64,000 nt of DNA from Flavobacterium sp. (GCF_028689845.1 NZ_JAQVCH010000001.1:62001-126000), one strand, 5' to 3'; positions 21,230 to 29,862 are shown, counted from the first letter of the stretch. Notes: generated by a model not told the origin, from the letters alone. Numbers and translations: made by a program.

Positions 21230-24022
21230 CTATTTATTATGCTTTTCCTCTATTGCTTTTACTCTTTGTTCTAGAATTTTTATAATTTGATTTTGTTGTT
21301 CGATGATTTCTTGTTGTTCTTGTACTGCTTTTACGAGTGGGACGACGAATTCTGCATAGCGAAGACCGTACAGTTCGGCTTGGTCTGTTGGTGTATCGAT
21401 GCCGGAAAATTCAAAGTTGTTTTCGAGGGCTGCCTGGGCTACTTCTTGAGCGATGAACCCAGTCTGTTTTATTTTTTCGATGTGGTATTTTCCTTCGAAT
21501 TCTTCATTAGCTTCCTCTTTGTTTTGGTAGACAATTTGGTTTTGTTTTTGGATGTCGAGGTTGTATGTAACGGGACGTAGCTTTGTTATAAAGCTTAGTC
21601 CTGGGACGTTGTTTTGGATGTTGTTTTTGATTCTTTGGTCGCTGTAGGTTGTCCAGTTAACTTGTCCTCTTATTCTTGTGATACTGGTGTTTCCTATGTC
21701 GATAGAATTACTTATTGACGTTACCCCGCCAGCGTTATATCCAAGAGCAATAAAATTAGTTAGATTGTTTGTAGTTGGGTAGGCATTGTAACCTATTGTT
21801 GTATTGTATGACCCTGTAGTGTTTACATATAATGTGCGGACTCCTAGTGCGGTATTATAATAGCCTGTAAGGTTTTGTAATAATGCATTTTGTCCGATTG
21901 CTACATTTTCTGCTCCTGTGGAATTATTGCGTAAGGCATCTGTTCCATTAGCGGTATTGTTTTGTCCAGTGGTATTTCTATATAATGCACCGTTTCCTGT
22001 TGCGGTATTGTATACTCCAGTAGAATTATAATATAAGGTAGACATTCCTATTCCCGTGTTGCTGTAGCCGGTAGTATTACTGTATAATGATGATACTCCG
22101 ATGGCCGTGTTTAATCTTCCGGTGGTGTTACTTGACAATGCTGAATTACCGAGAGCAGTGTTTAATTCCCCCTCTGTGTTGTTATATAAAGCGTGGTACC
22201 CTACGGCAGTGTTTCTCTCACCAATGGTATTATTATTTAGGGCATTTGTACCAATGGCTGTATTATCTATTCCAGTTATGTTTTCTTCTAGTGCATTAAT
22301 TCCAAAGGCTGTATTTGCATATCCTATGGTATTTCTTCTTAAAGCACCACTACCTGTAGCCGTGTTTCGTGAACCAGTTGTATTACTGTTTAAAGCTCTA
22401 TAACCTGTCGCTGTATTGACTGTTCCAGTAGTATTGCTACTTAGGGAATGATATCCTAGTGCAGTGTTGAGTCGCCCTGATGTGTTGTTGTTTAAAGCAT
22501 TTGAGCCTACAGCTGTGTTCAAATCGCCCGTAGTGTTAGCATTTAATGCACTGTTTCCTATTGCAGTATTTTCATCTCCTATAGTGTTTGCATATAGGGC
22601 TCTATAACCTATGGCTGTATTGTTGTTTGCTGTTGTGGCGTTGTACAAGGCATTAAAACCATTTGCTACGTTAAAACTTCCTGTGGTATTATTGTATAAT
22701 GCTCTATAGCCAATTGCATTGTTACTGTTAGCGGTGGTATTATTGTATAAAGCTTCAGGTCCATTTGCCACGTTAAAACTTCCAGAAGTATTACTGTATA
22801 ATGCATGGTAACCTATGGCATTGTTATTATTTGCAGTAATACTGCTATATAAAGCTCTAGAACCTAGAGCAGCGTTTCTGCTTCCAGATGTATTATTTAA
22901 TAAGGCATTATAGCCCATGGCAGTATTATAAACCCCGTTGATGTTTGAACCAAGAGCATAATTACCATTTGCGGTATTTTGAGAACCCGTGGTGTTTAAC
23001 TGAAGTGCACTATAGCCATTGGCAGCGTTAAAATTTCCGGTGGTGTTGCTTAATAAAGCTTGAGATCCGGTTGCTGTATTTTGGGCACCTGTGGTATTAG
23101 CAGCTAATGTTCTGTAACCTAGTGCAACATTATTGTTTCCACTTATGGTGTTAACAAGCGACTCGTAACCTACGGCAGTATTTTGACCGCCATCGGTGTT
23201 ATTATTTAGGGCTCTATAACCAATTGCTATATTGTAATTTCCTGTAGTGTTTTCTCTTAAGGCATATTGTCCAGTGGCGGTATTTTGATTACCGGTTGTG
23301 TTACTGTATAACGCTTCAATACCTATAGCATTGTTGTTACTTCCAGTAGTGTTACTATATAAGGACGAAAAGCCAATTGCGGTGTTTCCGATACCGGTGG
23401 TGTTTAGGAATAAAGCACTGGCACCAACAGCGGTATTGTTATTAGCTGTAGTGTTTGAGAATAATGAAAAAGCACCCACGGCAGTGTTTTGAGAGCCGGT
23501 GGTGTTTAGTTGCATTGCATTATATCCAATTGCTGCATTATACTGACCATTAAGGTTATTTAATAAACTTCGATGTCCAAATGATGTTGTGTAAGGAGTT
23601 TGTGACTGAATTTTTCCTGAGTTTATATTGTTAACTCTAAAGTTTAGCGGTGCATTTGTTGTGGTTCCAATAAAGTGTGTAGCATCCACAATACCCGCAT
23701 TACCCGTGATTTGCCAATCTTTTCCACTACCATCATTTTCTAATGGTTTCCAATTCAACAAAGCATGATTCCAGTAGTAAAATCCTGGAAGACTGCTACC
23801 TACAGCAGTGGTTAAATAGACAAGCATACTGTTTTGTGCTGCTGTTGGATTGGTAGCAGGAAATGTATTTACTTTAGGAATTAATACACCATCTGTTGGT
23901 GACGGCATTGCGGCATTACTAGACTGAATCTCTAACCTTGCTTGTGGTGTCGTGGTACCGATACCTACTTGAGAAAAAACTACTGTAGTAAATAATAAGA
24001 AGATTAACTGTATAAACCTCAC
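21230..24022 (-). CDS. Repetitive surface fibre protein with C-terminal S74 chaperone domain
   Basis: A 930-residue exported protein. Signal peptide 1-17 (GTG start at 24020-24022; no in-frame ATG nearby), then the segment QVGIGTTTPQARLEI seen at the N-terminus of many flavobacterial surface proteins. Residues 162-739 are 34 uninterrupted 17-residue repeats of the form NTAxGxxALxxNTTGxx, resembling YadA/phage-fibre beta-roll repeats. The end (about 793-900) is a peptidase S74 intramolecular chaperone: YSDQRIKNNI holds the Ser-Asp of autocleavage and GFIAQEVAQ follows; a coiled coil (about 897-928) closes the protein. Family knowledge suggests a trimer that self-cleaves. No phage genes are nearby, so this is a cell-surface protein by inference. 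Confidence 0.85.
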   Translation of the reverse strand: MRFIQLIFLLFTTVVFSQVGIGTTTPQARLEIQSSNAAMPSPTDGVLIPKVNTFPATNPTAAQNSMLVYLTTAVGSSLPGFYYWNHALLNWKPLENDGSGKDWQITGNAGIVDATHFIGTTTNAPLNFRVNNINSGKIQSQTPYTTSFGHRSLLNNLNGQYNAAIGYNAMQLNTTGSQNTAVGAFSLFSNTTANNNTAVGASALFLNTTGIGNTAIGFSSLYSNTTGSNNNAIGIEALYSNTTGNQNTATGQYALRENTTGNYNIAIGYRALNNNTDGGQNTAVGYESLVNTISGNNNVALGYRTLAANTTGAQNTATGSQALLSNTTGNFNAANGYSALQLNTTGSQNTANGNYALGSNINGVYNTAMGYNALLNNTSGSRNAALGSRALYSSITANNNNAIGYHALYSNTSGSFNVANGPEALYNNTTANSNNAIGYRALYNNTTGSFNVANGFNALYNATTANNNTAIGYRALYANTIGDENTAIGNSALNANTTGDLNTAVGSNALNNNTSGRLNTALGYHSLSSNTTGTVNTATGYRALNSNTTGSRNTATGSGALRRNTIGYANTAFGINALEENITGIDNTAIGTNALNNNTIGERNTAVGYHALYNNTEGELNTALGNSALSSNTTGRLNTAIGVSSLYSNTTGYSNTGIGMSTLYYNSTGVYNTATGNGALYRNTTGQNNTANGTDALRNNSTGAENVAIGQNALLQNLTGYYNTALGVRTLYVNTTGSYNTTIGYNAYPTTNNLTNFIALGYNAGGVTSISNSIDIGNTSITRIRGQVNWTTYSDQRIKNNIQNNVPGLSFITKLRPVTYNLDIQKQNQIVYQNKEEANEEFEGKYHIEKIKQTGFIAQEVAQAALENNFEFSGIDTPTDQAELYGLRYAEFVVPLVKAVQEQQEIIEQQNQIIKILEQRVKAIEEKHNK
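21806..23539 (-). repeat. 34 tandem 51-bp coding repeats
   Basis: In-frame repeats of 51 bp each (34 units, 1734 bp) encode residues 162-739 of the fibre protein. Units vary at DNA and protein level but keep length exactly, with Asn at position 1, Gly at position 5 and usually NTTG at 12-15. A degenerate unit precedes and another follows the block. Confidence 0.9.
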
Positions 24023-24027
24023 GATTT

Positions 24028-24042
24028 TAATTTTTAAAATTA
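24028..24042. other. AT palindrome in the start region of the fibre gene
   Basis: TAATTTTTAAAATTA is a perfect 7-1-7 inverted repeat lying 5 bp before the GTG start. It could be an operator or hide the start region in the mRNA, but its AT-only make-up makes chance plausible. Confidence 0.3.
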
Positions 24043-24131
24043 CGAGGTGAAGTTCTATAACATTTTATGGATAGGATAGGAAAAAAGGGACAGCTTAACT
24101 TGTGTTTAAAAAGTCAAGGTTTTCGTTGAGT

Positions 24132-24962
24132 CTATATTACTGGAATTCTGAATTTATTTACGTCTCTTTTTAAGTTCGTATGGTAAACAGTCGGTGTCAT
24201 ACCGGAGAAGCGTTTAAATTCTGATAAAAAATGTGATTGGTCAAAGTAACCTAATTCACTGACAATTGATATCGTGTCTATATCTAACGCGTTTTGCACC
24301 ATTATTTTTGCTTTATTGTGACGTATAATTTGACTGTATAATTTTGGACCAATTCCGATATGGCTTGTAAAAGCTCGATGTAAACTTTTCTTTGAGGTGT
24401 GGATTTTGTTTTCGAGTGTATTAATTTTAATGTTTCCGTTTTTGGAATGCATTGTAACAAGAGCATTTTCAACCATTTTTAAATTATTGTTTTTTTGAGC
24501 TCGTGCACGCATTTTTTTTAAAAGAAATCTTTCTAAAACATTAATCGTTTGATCAACAGAGAGAGAGCTTTGCATTTCGTCATAGAGAGACTCCATTTCA
24601 TTTGGCCAAATATCAGTCATACAGATAAATTTATTGGCGATATGTTTCATACTAATACCTGTTAATCTAGAGATTGCAGTGGGTTTAAGTTTTACTCCGT
24701 ATATGGCAATTCCTTTAGGATCTGTGGTAAATAATCGAGGACTGAGCGGCTGCCCGTAGATATAACCAGTTTTATATAGACTCAACTGTACATTATCGTA
24801 GTTTACGGTATCTCGTAGGTTTGAAAAATTGAATGCCATTCCTTGTAAAAGTGGAGTTGAATACTCATGAATGACCGATTCGTTTTTTATTGTTTCAGAA
24901 TACCAATAACATTGAACTATTTCGGCTAACTCGAGTACTGGAAGAAATATTCGATTTATCAT
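24132..24962 (-). CDS. AraC-family transcriptional regulator
   Basis: A 276-residue DNA-binding regulator. The N-terminal part (about 1-160) resembles the ligand-binding domain often found in Bacteroidota AraC proteins; the C-terminal part holds two helix-turn-helix motifs, ending with the AraC signature ISIVSELGYFDQSHFLSEFK and SGMTPTVYH. The chosen start is ATG 24962; a longer frame from GTG 25082 would run through a terminator-like hairpin and past the -7 element TATGTTTG (24983-24990). It points towards the fibre gene on the same strand, 109 bp upstream of it, and is a natural candidate regulator of that gene (inference). Confidence 0.88.
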   Translation of the reverse strand: MINRIFLPVLELAEIVQCYWYSETIKNESVIHEYSTPLLQGMAFNFSNLRDTVNYDNVQLSLYKTGYIYGQPLSPRLFTTDPKGIAIYGVKLKPTAISRLTGISMKHIANKFICMTDIWPNEMESLYDEMQSSLSVDQTINVLERFLLKKMRARAQKNNNLKMVENALVTMHSKNGNIKINTLENKIHTSKKSLHRAFTSHIGIGPKLYSQIIRHNKAKIMVQNALDIDTISIVSELGYFDQSHFLSEFKRFSGMTPTVYHTNLKRDVNKFRIPVI

Positions 24963-25068
24963 AAATAAAAATGTTAAGTAGACAAACATAAACAATAAGT
25001 TGTCATTAACTATTTTTACTGCCAATACTTTACAATTTCTCGCTATTTTAGGACGAGGAATTTTTATT

Positions 25069-25102
25069 AAAAAAAGCGGCACAATGATGTGTCGCTTTTT
25101 TT
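25069..25102. terminator. Bidirectional terminator-like hairpin
   Basis: GCGGCACA / TGTGTCGC with one G-U pair, extended by A/T pairs to about 15 bp, loop ATGA, flanked by A and T runs on both sides. It separates the small RNA genes from the AraC gene. Confidence 0.7.
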
Positions 25103-25107
25103 ATATA

Positions 25108-25181
25108 AAATAAAAAGGTGGAATTTCTTCCACCCTTTTGCCCCAAATCTACCATAAACTTAACCGTGCGTACTATGGTAG
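25108..25181 (-). ncRNA. Small RNA, copy A of a tandem pair
   Basis: Inferred RNA of about 72 nt on the minus strand. -7 element TATATTTG at 25185-25192 (the -33 is weak). The RNA would begin with a stem CUACCAUA / UAUGGUAG (25174-25181 with 25149-25156), then a linker AGAUUUGGGGC, then a terminator hairpin GGUGGAA-GAAA-UUCCACC ended by a U run. The terminator loop is a GNRA tetraloop only when read on the minus strand. The 30 nt from GGUUAAGUU to GGGGCAAAA are the same in copy B. The Flavo-1 motif of Flavobacteria is a possible match, but this could not be tested here. Function unknown. Confidence 0.62.
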
Positions 25182-25316
25182 GTACAAATATACAACGATT
25201 TTTAACACCTAACTATTGTGTAGCGGTTTAAATTTTAACATTTGGCCTTATAAGGGTGGATTGTGCAGTTATATGGGTTTACTGCAAGCAAAAAAGGGGT
25301 TTTGTAAAGTTATAAA

Positions 25317-25390
25317 AATAAAAAAGGTGGAATTGCTTCCACCCTTTTTGCCCCAAATCTACCATAAACTTAACCTACTAATGCTATGGT
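25317..25390 (-). ncRNA. Small RNA, copy B of a tandem pair
   Basis: Second copy, 210 bp from the first and in the same orientation, directly downstream of purF. It has a complete promoter (25395-25426). The RNA would start at ACCAUAG, form a 6-bp stem ACCAUA / UAUGGU (25385-25390 with 25361-25366), keep the same linker, and end in a GGUGGAA-GCAA-UUCCACC hairpin with a U run. GCAA versus GAAA in copy A is a change that preserves a GNRA loop. The -7 box is 5 nt before ACCAUAG in both copies. No reading frame is conserved between copies. Confidence 0.65.
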
Positions 25391-25394
25391 GAAA

Positions 25395-25426
25395 CAAATG
25401 TATACTATCACTATTTTGATTACAAA
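25395..25426 (-). promoter_or_regulatory. Promoter of small RNA copy B
   Basis: Minus-strand TTTG (25423-25426), 20-nt spacer, TACATTTG (25395-25402); an exact match to the consensus. It lies between the purF stop and the RNA, so the RNA does not need purF readthrough. Confidence 0.72.
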
Positions 25427-25478
25427 TAAATTAGATGAACGGCATCAAAAGTCGTTAAAAAGCAGAAAAACTTGTGCC

Positions 25479-27377
25479 CTAATAGGCTCTCGCGTCTTTT
25501 CCCTCGTAAAAATTCATAAACGCACGATTGACGACTCGGTTTCCACCCGCTGTGGGATAATCGCCCGTAAAGTACCAATCTCCTAAATTATCCGGACAGG
25601 CAACATGTAAATTTTCAACCGTTTGAAAGATAATTTTAATAGCCGCTTTAGTGTCTGAAGAACTTAACATCGTTGCTATTTTATCAGAAATTTGTTGGTC
25701 TGTAAACGGAGCATAAATTTCTTTTACATAATTAACAATTTCACCATCTTTCCAGCTTTCTTGCAGTTTACACTTTTTATAAACTTGATCGACTAGGTGA
25801 TATTGGTTGGTTTCTGTTAATAATTCTAATACCGCCTGAAAAGCTATTAATCCTTCTAGTTTTGCCATATCGATTCCGTAACAATCTGGATACCGAATTT
25901 GCGGAGCAGACGAAACAATTACAATCTGTTTTGGATTTAAACGATCCATCATTCGGATAATACTCTTTTTTAAAGTTGTTCCTCGAACAATACTGTCATC
26001 AATAATCACCAAGTTATCTGTTGGCTTGATTACGCCATAGGTGACATCATAAACGTGTGCAACTAAATCATCGCGACTACTGTCTTCGGTAATAAACGTG
26101 CGTAGTTTGGCATCTTTAATCGCTACTTTTTCGGTTCTAATTTTTACAGCTAAGATTTCTTCTAATTTTTCCTTCGTAAGCGTTTTTCGATGGTCTAAAA
26201 TATATTTGTTTTTTCGTTTATTCAAAAAATCATTCGCAGCCTCCACCATTCCATAAAATGAAGTTTCGGCAGTATTCGGTATATAAGAAAAGACAGTGTT
26301 GTCTGTATCGTTAGCAATGGCATCTAAAACAACGGGCAGGATTAATTTTCCGAGCATTTTTCGCTCTTTATAAATTTCGGCATCGCTCCCGCGTGAAAAA
26401 TAAATTCGCTCAAAAGAACACGCTTTCTTTTCTAGCGGTTCTACGATTTGTTCAAGCGTAAAACTTCCATTTTTTTTAATAATTAAAGCTTTTCCAGGGT
26501 CTAATTCTTGTACTTTTTCAAACGGCACATTAAAAGCTGTTTGAATAACTGGTCGTTCTGATGCAACCACTATAATTTCTTCATCTTCATAAAAAAAAGC
26601 TGGCCGAATTCCGGCAGGATCTCTAAAAACAAAGGCATCCCCGTGACCTAACAAACCGGCCATTGCATAACCCCCATCCCAATTTTTAGAAGCTTTTTTA
26701 AGAATCTTTCCAATATCTAATTTTTCTGCAATTACAGGTGAAGCTTCTCGTTTAGACAGGCCGTTATTTTTACATTCTTGGTATAAGTCGATTACTTCAT
26801 CATCTAGAAAGTGACCAATTTTTTCCATAACCGTAACCGTATCGGCCAACTCTTTAGGATGTTGACCCAATTCTACTAAACTATCAAAAAGTTCTTTGAC
26901 ATTGGTAAGGTTAAAATTTCCTGCTACAATCAAATTTCGATGCATCCAATTATTTTGTCTCAAAAAGGGATGTACATTTTCAATACTGTTTTTACCAAAA
27001 GTTCCATAACGAACATGGCCTAAAAATAATTCGCCTATGTAAGGAATATGCTCTTTTTGTAAAGCTACATTATTTTGATAAGTTGGATTTTGCAAAAGTT
27101 CATCATTAATTCGAGTATTTATTTGCTGAAAAACATCTTGAATCGCTTGGGGATGATTAGATCGCACACGACTGATATACCGTTGACCCGGTTCTACATC
27201 AAGTTTAATACTTGCAAAACCAGCTCCGTCTTGTCCGCGGTTATGCTGCTTTTCCATTAAAAGATACATTTTTTGAATCCCGTAAAAAGCAGTGCCATAT
27301 TTATCTTTATAAAATTGCAATGGTTTTTTTAAACGTAAAAGTGCAATTCCACATTCGTGTTTGATTGCGTCACTCAT
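25479..27377 (-). CDS. purF: Amidophosphoribosyltransferase
   Basis: First committed step of purine synthesis: PRPP plus glutamine to 5-phosphoribosylamine. The 632-residue product begins MSDAIKHECGIALL, with Cys9 as the class II amidotransferase nucleophile after removal of a short propeptide. GHVRYGTFG and the glutaminase loop follow; the PRPP-binding motif VIIDDSIVRGTT is near residues 455-466. It is longer than the roughly 500-residue enterobacterial form, as is usual for this Bacteroidota branch. Another purine gene, purN, lies 1.7 kb away on the same strand but not adjacent. Confidence 0.95.
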   Translation of the reverse strand: MSDAIKHECGIALLRLKKPLQFYKDKYGTAFYGIQKMYLLMEKQHNRGQDGAGFASIKLDVEPGQRYISRVRSNHPQAIQDVFQQINTRINDELLQNPTYQNNVALQKEHIPYIGELFLGHVRYGTFGKNSIENVHPFLRQNNWMHRNLIVAGNFNLTNVKELFDSLVELGQHPKELADTVTVMEKIGHFLDDEVIDLYQECKNNGLSKREASPVIAEKLDIGKILKKASKNWDGGYAMAGLLGHGDAFVFRDPAGIRPAFFYEDEEIIVVASERPVIQTAFNVPFEKVQELDPGKALIIKKNGSFTLEQIVEPLEKKACSFERIYFSRGSDAEIYKERKMLGKLILPVVLDAIANDTDNTVFSYIPNTAETSFYGMVEAANDFLNKRKNKYILDHRKTLTKEKLEEILAVKIRTEKVAIKDAKLRTFITEDSSRDDLVAHVYDVTYGVIKPTDNLVIIDDSIVRGTTLKKSIIRMMDRLNPKQIVIVSSAPQIRYPDCYGIDMAKLEGLIAFQAVLELLTETNQYHLVDQVYKKCKLQESWKDGEIVNYVKEIYAPFTDQQISDKIATMLSSSDTKAAIKIIFQTVENLHVACPDNLGDWYFTGDYPTAGGNRVVNRAFMNFYEGKDARAY

Positions 27378-27460
27378 TGATTTGAAGTTTTATTTAAATT
27401 AAAAATTTTATGTTTTTGAATCATCCGCCAAGTTTGTTTTTACTTCGCTCTTACAGATTT

Positions 27461-27491
27461 AAAATAAAAATGCCCCGAGATTTCGAGGCAT
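27461..27491 (-). terminator. Intrinsic terminator after the pfkB-family gene
   Basis: ATGCCCCGA / TCGAGGCAT (27470-27478, 27483-27491), one mismatch, 4-nt loop, followed on the minus strand by TTTTTATTTT. Confidence 0.85.
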
Positions 27492-27497
27492 GCGTTA

Positions 27498-28424
27498 TTA
27501 ATTAATTTCTATATTAAATTGTGTTAAGGAACGAAATTGTTTGAGGCGGTCAAACACATCGTATTTATCTAGTTTAAGCATTCGCTCGGTTCCAAATTTT
27601 TCTACACAAAAGGAAGCTAAATTAGAGCCATAGATAATGGCGTTTTTCATGTTTTCAAAAGAAATATTTTCGCTTTGAGCGATATATCCTGAAAACCCAC
27701 CCGCAAACGTATCGCCTGCACCTGTTGGGTCAAAAACTTCTTCTAAAGGCAAAGCAGGAGCAAAGAAAACATCTTTTCCTTGAAACAATAACGCTCCATG
27801 TTCTCCTTTTTTAATGACCACATATTTTGGCCCCATTTTATGAATCTTAGCTGCCGCTCTTACTAACGAGTATTCGCCAGAAAGTTGACGAGCTTCTTCG
27901 TCGTTAATCGTAATTACATCGACGCGTTTCATTACTTCATGTAATTCTGGCAAGGCACAATCCATCCAAAAATTCATGGTGTCTAAAACAACCAATTTTG
28001 GTTTTTCGTTCATTTGGTCTAAAACACTAATTTGAACCATCGGGTGTAAATTCCCTAACATCACAACATCTGCATTTTTATAATTTTCAGGAACTTTAGG
28101 CTGAAAATCGGCCAATACATTTAATTGTGTTTCTAAGGTGTCTCTTGAATTTAAATCGTTGTGATAACGGCCGCTCCAAAAGAAGGTTTTCCCACCTTTT
28201 ACAACTTCAATTCCAGAAATATCAATGTTTCTATCGGTTAATAAATCTAAATATTTTTGTGGAAAGTCATCGCCAACTACAGAAACAATGGCCGCATCAA
28301 CATCAAAAAAAGAAGCAGAAAGCCCAATAAACGTGGCTGCTCCTCCTAATATTTTATCTGTTTTTCCAAAAGGTGTTTCGATGGCATCAAAAGCAACAGT
28401 TCCTACGATTAAAAGCTTGTTCAT
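27498..28424 (-). CDS. PfkB-family carbohydrate kinase
   Basis: A 308-residue ribokinase-type sugar or nucleoside kinase. It opens with LLIVGTVAFDAIETPFG, then GGAATFIGLSASFFD, and ends with the PfkB signature DPTGAGDTFAGGF, whose second Asp is the catalytic base. Substrate is not evident; adenosine, ribose or fructose derivatives are possible. A -7 element TACCTTTG is at 28448-28455, and an octamer repeat array occupies the place of its -33 box. The gene is bounded by a terminator and probably monocistronic. Confidence 0.9.
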   Translation of the reverse strand: MNKLLIVGTVAFDAIETPFGKTDKILGGAATFIGLSASFFDVDAAIVSVVGDDFPQKYLDLLTDRNIDISGIEVVKGGKTFFWSGRYHNDLNSRDTLETQLNVLADFQPKVPENYKNADVVMLGNLHPMVQISVLDQMNEKPKLVVLDTMNFWMDCALPELHEVMKRVDVITINDEEARQLSGEYSLVRAAAKIHKMGPKYVVIKKGEHGALLFQGKDVFFAPALPLEEVFDPTGAGDTFAGGFSGYIAQSENISFENMKNAIIYGSNLASFCVEKFGTERMLKLDKYDVFDRLKQFRSLTQFNIEIN

Positions 28425-28461
28425 GAGTTTAGATTTGTAATAAGATGCAAAGGTAAGTTAT

Positions 28462-28493
28462 AGTTTAGAAGTTTAAAAGTTTATGGGTTTAAA
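28462..28493. repeat. Octamer tandem repeat AGTTTAAA (4 units) over the pfkB promoter
   Basis: Units AGTTTAGA, AGTTTAAA, AGTTTATG, GGTTTAAA in direct succession, then a degenerate fifth. The array begins 7 bp beyond the -7 box of the pfkB-family gene, so it covers the spacer and -33 position. Confidence 0.6.
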
Positions 28494-28632
28494 AGTTTTC
28501 CGAGTTAAACAATAAAAATTGATATGACGTTTTTGAAAATGCGAATTAATTTGCATTCTTAATTTATAGTTTTAATTTTTTGAAAAGAAGATAATGCTAA
28601 AAGTTAGGATTCTCAGTGTATTGATTTAACAT

Positions 28633-29112
28633 TCAAAACAACTTCCCCTCCTCCTTTTCATAAAACGAATCCACAGAAAGAGTGGGCAAACCCGAAGCAT
28701 AAACCGCTAATTCATCACATCGTTCGTTTTGTGGATGATTATTGTGGCCTTTAATCCATTTAAAATCAACTTGGTGTTTGCGATAAACTTTTAGAAATCG
28801 CAGCCACAAATCAGGGTTTTTTTTACCTTCAAATCCCTTTTTTTCCCATTGAAAAACCCATCTTTTTTCGACCGCATCTACTACATATTTAGAATCCGAA
28901 ACAACTAAAACGGTCATTTTCGGGTTTTTTAATTTCTCTAAACCAACTATCACTGCTAAAAGCTCCATTCTGTTATTGGTAGAATATCGAAAACCTTCAA
29001 AAAACTCTTTTTTATAGTCGGTGCCCACCAATTCAATCACCACACCATACCCTGCAGGGCCTGGATTTCCTTTGGCGGCTCCATCGGTATAAATATGTAC
29101 TTGGTGGCTCAT
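28633..29112 (-). CDS. rnhA: Ribonuclease HI
   Basis: Cleaves the RNA strand of RNA-DNA hybrids. From ATG 29112 the product is 159 residues. Catalytic carboxylates are Asp10 (YTDGAAKGNPG), Glu50 (NRMEL), Asp73 (VSDSKYV) and Asp133 (ERCDELA), with the loop His123 in KGHNNHP. A TTG at 29121 would add three residues and overlap purN, but the ATG 5 bp after the purN stop is the better choice. Likely cotranscribed with purN. Confidence 0.94.
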   Translation of the reverse strand: MSHQVHIYTDGAAKGNPGPAGYGVVIELVGTDYKKEFFEGFRYSTNNRMELLAVIVGLEKLKNPKMTVLVVSDSKYVVDAVEKRWVFQWEKKGFEGKKNPDLWLRFLKVYRKHQVDFKWIKGHNNHPQNERCDELAVYASGLPTLSVDSFYEKEEGKLF

Positions 29113-29117
29113 TGGGT

Positions 29118-29687
29118 TCAAGTTTTAAGTTTTAGAAGTTCGTGAATCACTTCTGGAAAATAGCGATATTCCAATTCGTGCACTTTATGGGCAATTTCTT
29201 CGGGCGAAGTACAATTTGAAATGGAAATAGATTTTTGAAAGATTATTCTTCCTTTATCGAATTCTGCATTTACAAAATGAATCGTAATTCCTGTTTCATT
29301 TTCTTGCTGGTTTAGCACTGCTTGATGCACATGAAAACCATACATTCCTTTTCCGCCATATTTTGGTAATAATGCAGGATGAATGTTAATAATTTTATCT
29401 GGATAAGCAGCGATGAGATGTTCTGGAAATTTCCATAAAAAACCCGCTAACACAATTAAATCTGGTTTATATTCAGCTAATTTTAAAAGCACCGATTCGC
29501 CATAAAGCTCATTCTTATTGAAGGATACAGCATCCACAGCTAACTTTTTAGCTTTTTCTAAAACGAGGGCATTTGGATTGTTTGAAAATACCGCCACAAC
29601 CGAAATCGCTTCTTTTTTTTGAAAATATCGAATTATATTTTCTGCATTAGAACCTGTTCCCGAGGCAAAAATAACGATGCTTTTCAT
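29118..29687 (-). CDS. purN: Phosphoribosylglycinamide formyltransferase
   Basis: Third step of purine synthesis, transferring formyl from 10-formyl-THF to GAR. The 189-residue product has the nucleotide loop FASGTGSNAEN at residues 7-17, the catalytic INIHPALLP segment (Asn and His) and GITIHFVNAEFDKG, which holds the catalytic Asp region. Length is normal. It is divergent from acpP and precedes rnhA by 5 bp. Confidence 0.94.
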   Translation of the reverse strand: MKSIVIFASGTGSNAENIIRYFQKKEAISVVAVFSNNPNALVLEKAKKLAVDAVSFNKNELYGESVLLKLAEYKPDLIVLAGFLWKFPEHLIAAYPDKIINIHPALLPKYGGKGMYGFHVHQAVLNQQENETGITIHFVNAEFDKGRIIFQKSISISNCTSPEEIAHKVHELEYRYFPEVIHELLKLKT

Positions 29688-29805
29688 TTCCTTTTTATAT
29701 TTGGTTATGCAAAAAAACGAAATAAAAGGGAGAATTTATAGGTAATAAAACAAGAATGTCAAATAAATTTTTTAACTTCGTTGAGAACATTTATCAACTA
29801 AAATG

Positions 29806-29834
29806 TTGTTTTAAAATAAAGTTTTTTATTTTTG
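29806..29834 (+). promoter_or_regulatory. Promoter of acpP
   Basis: TTG (29806-29808), 18-nt spacer, TATTTTTG (29827-29834). The leader to acpP would be about 23 nt. Confidence 0.68.
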
Positions 29835-29862
29835 CCAACTATTAAACTAAAATTTAAAGATT

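Noticed and set aside
22087..22403. Plus-strand reading frames inside the fibre gene
   Set aside because: They are antisense to the repeats and merely reflect their periodic composition.
21806..23539. Regular 51-bp repeats that could suggest a CRISPR array
   Set aside because: The repeats are one continuous reading frame coding 17-residue protein units; there are no unique spacers between identical repeats.
24963..25082. Longer GTG start of the AraC gene
   Set aside because: The extension runs through a terminator-like hairpin and a -7 box, and adds sequence unlike the family.
25112..25402. Small RNA elements read on the plus strand
   Set aside because: On the plus strand the loops are not GNRA, no promoter precedes them, and no plus gene lies upstream to be terminated.
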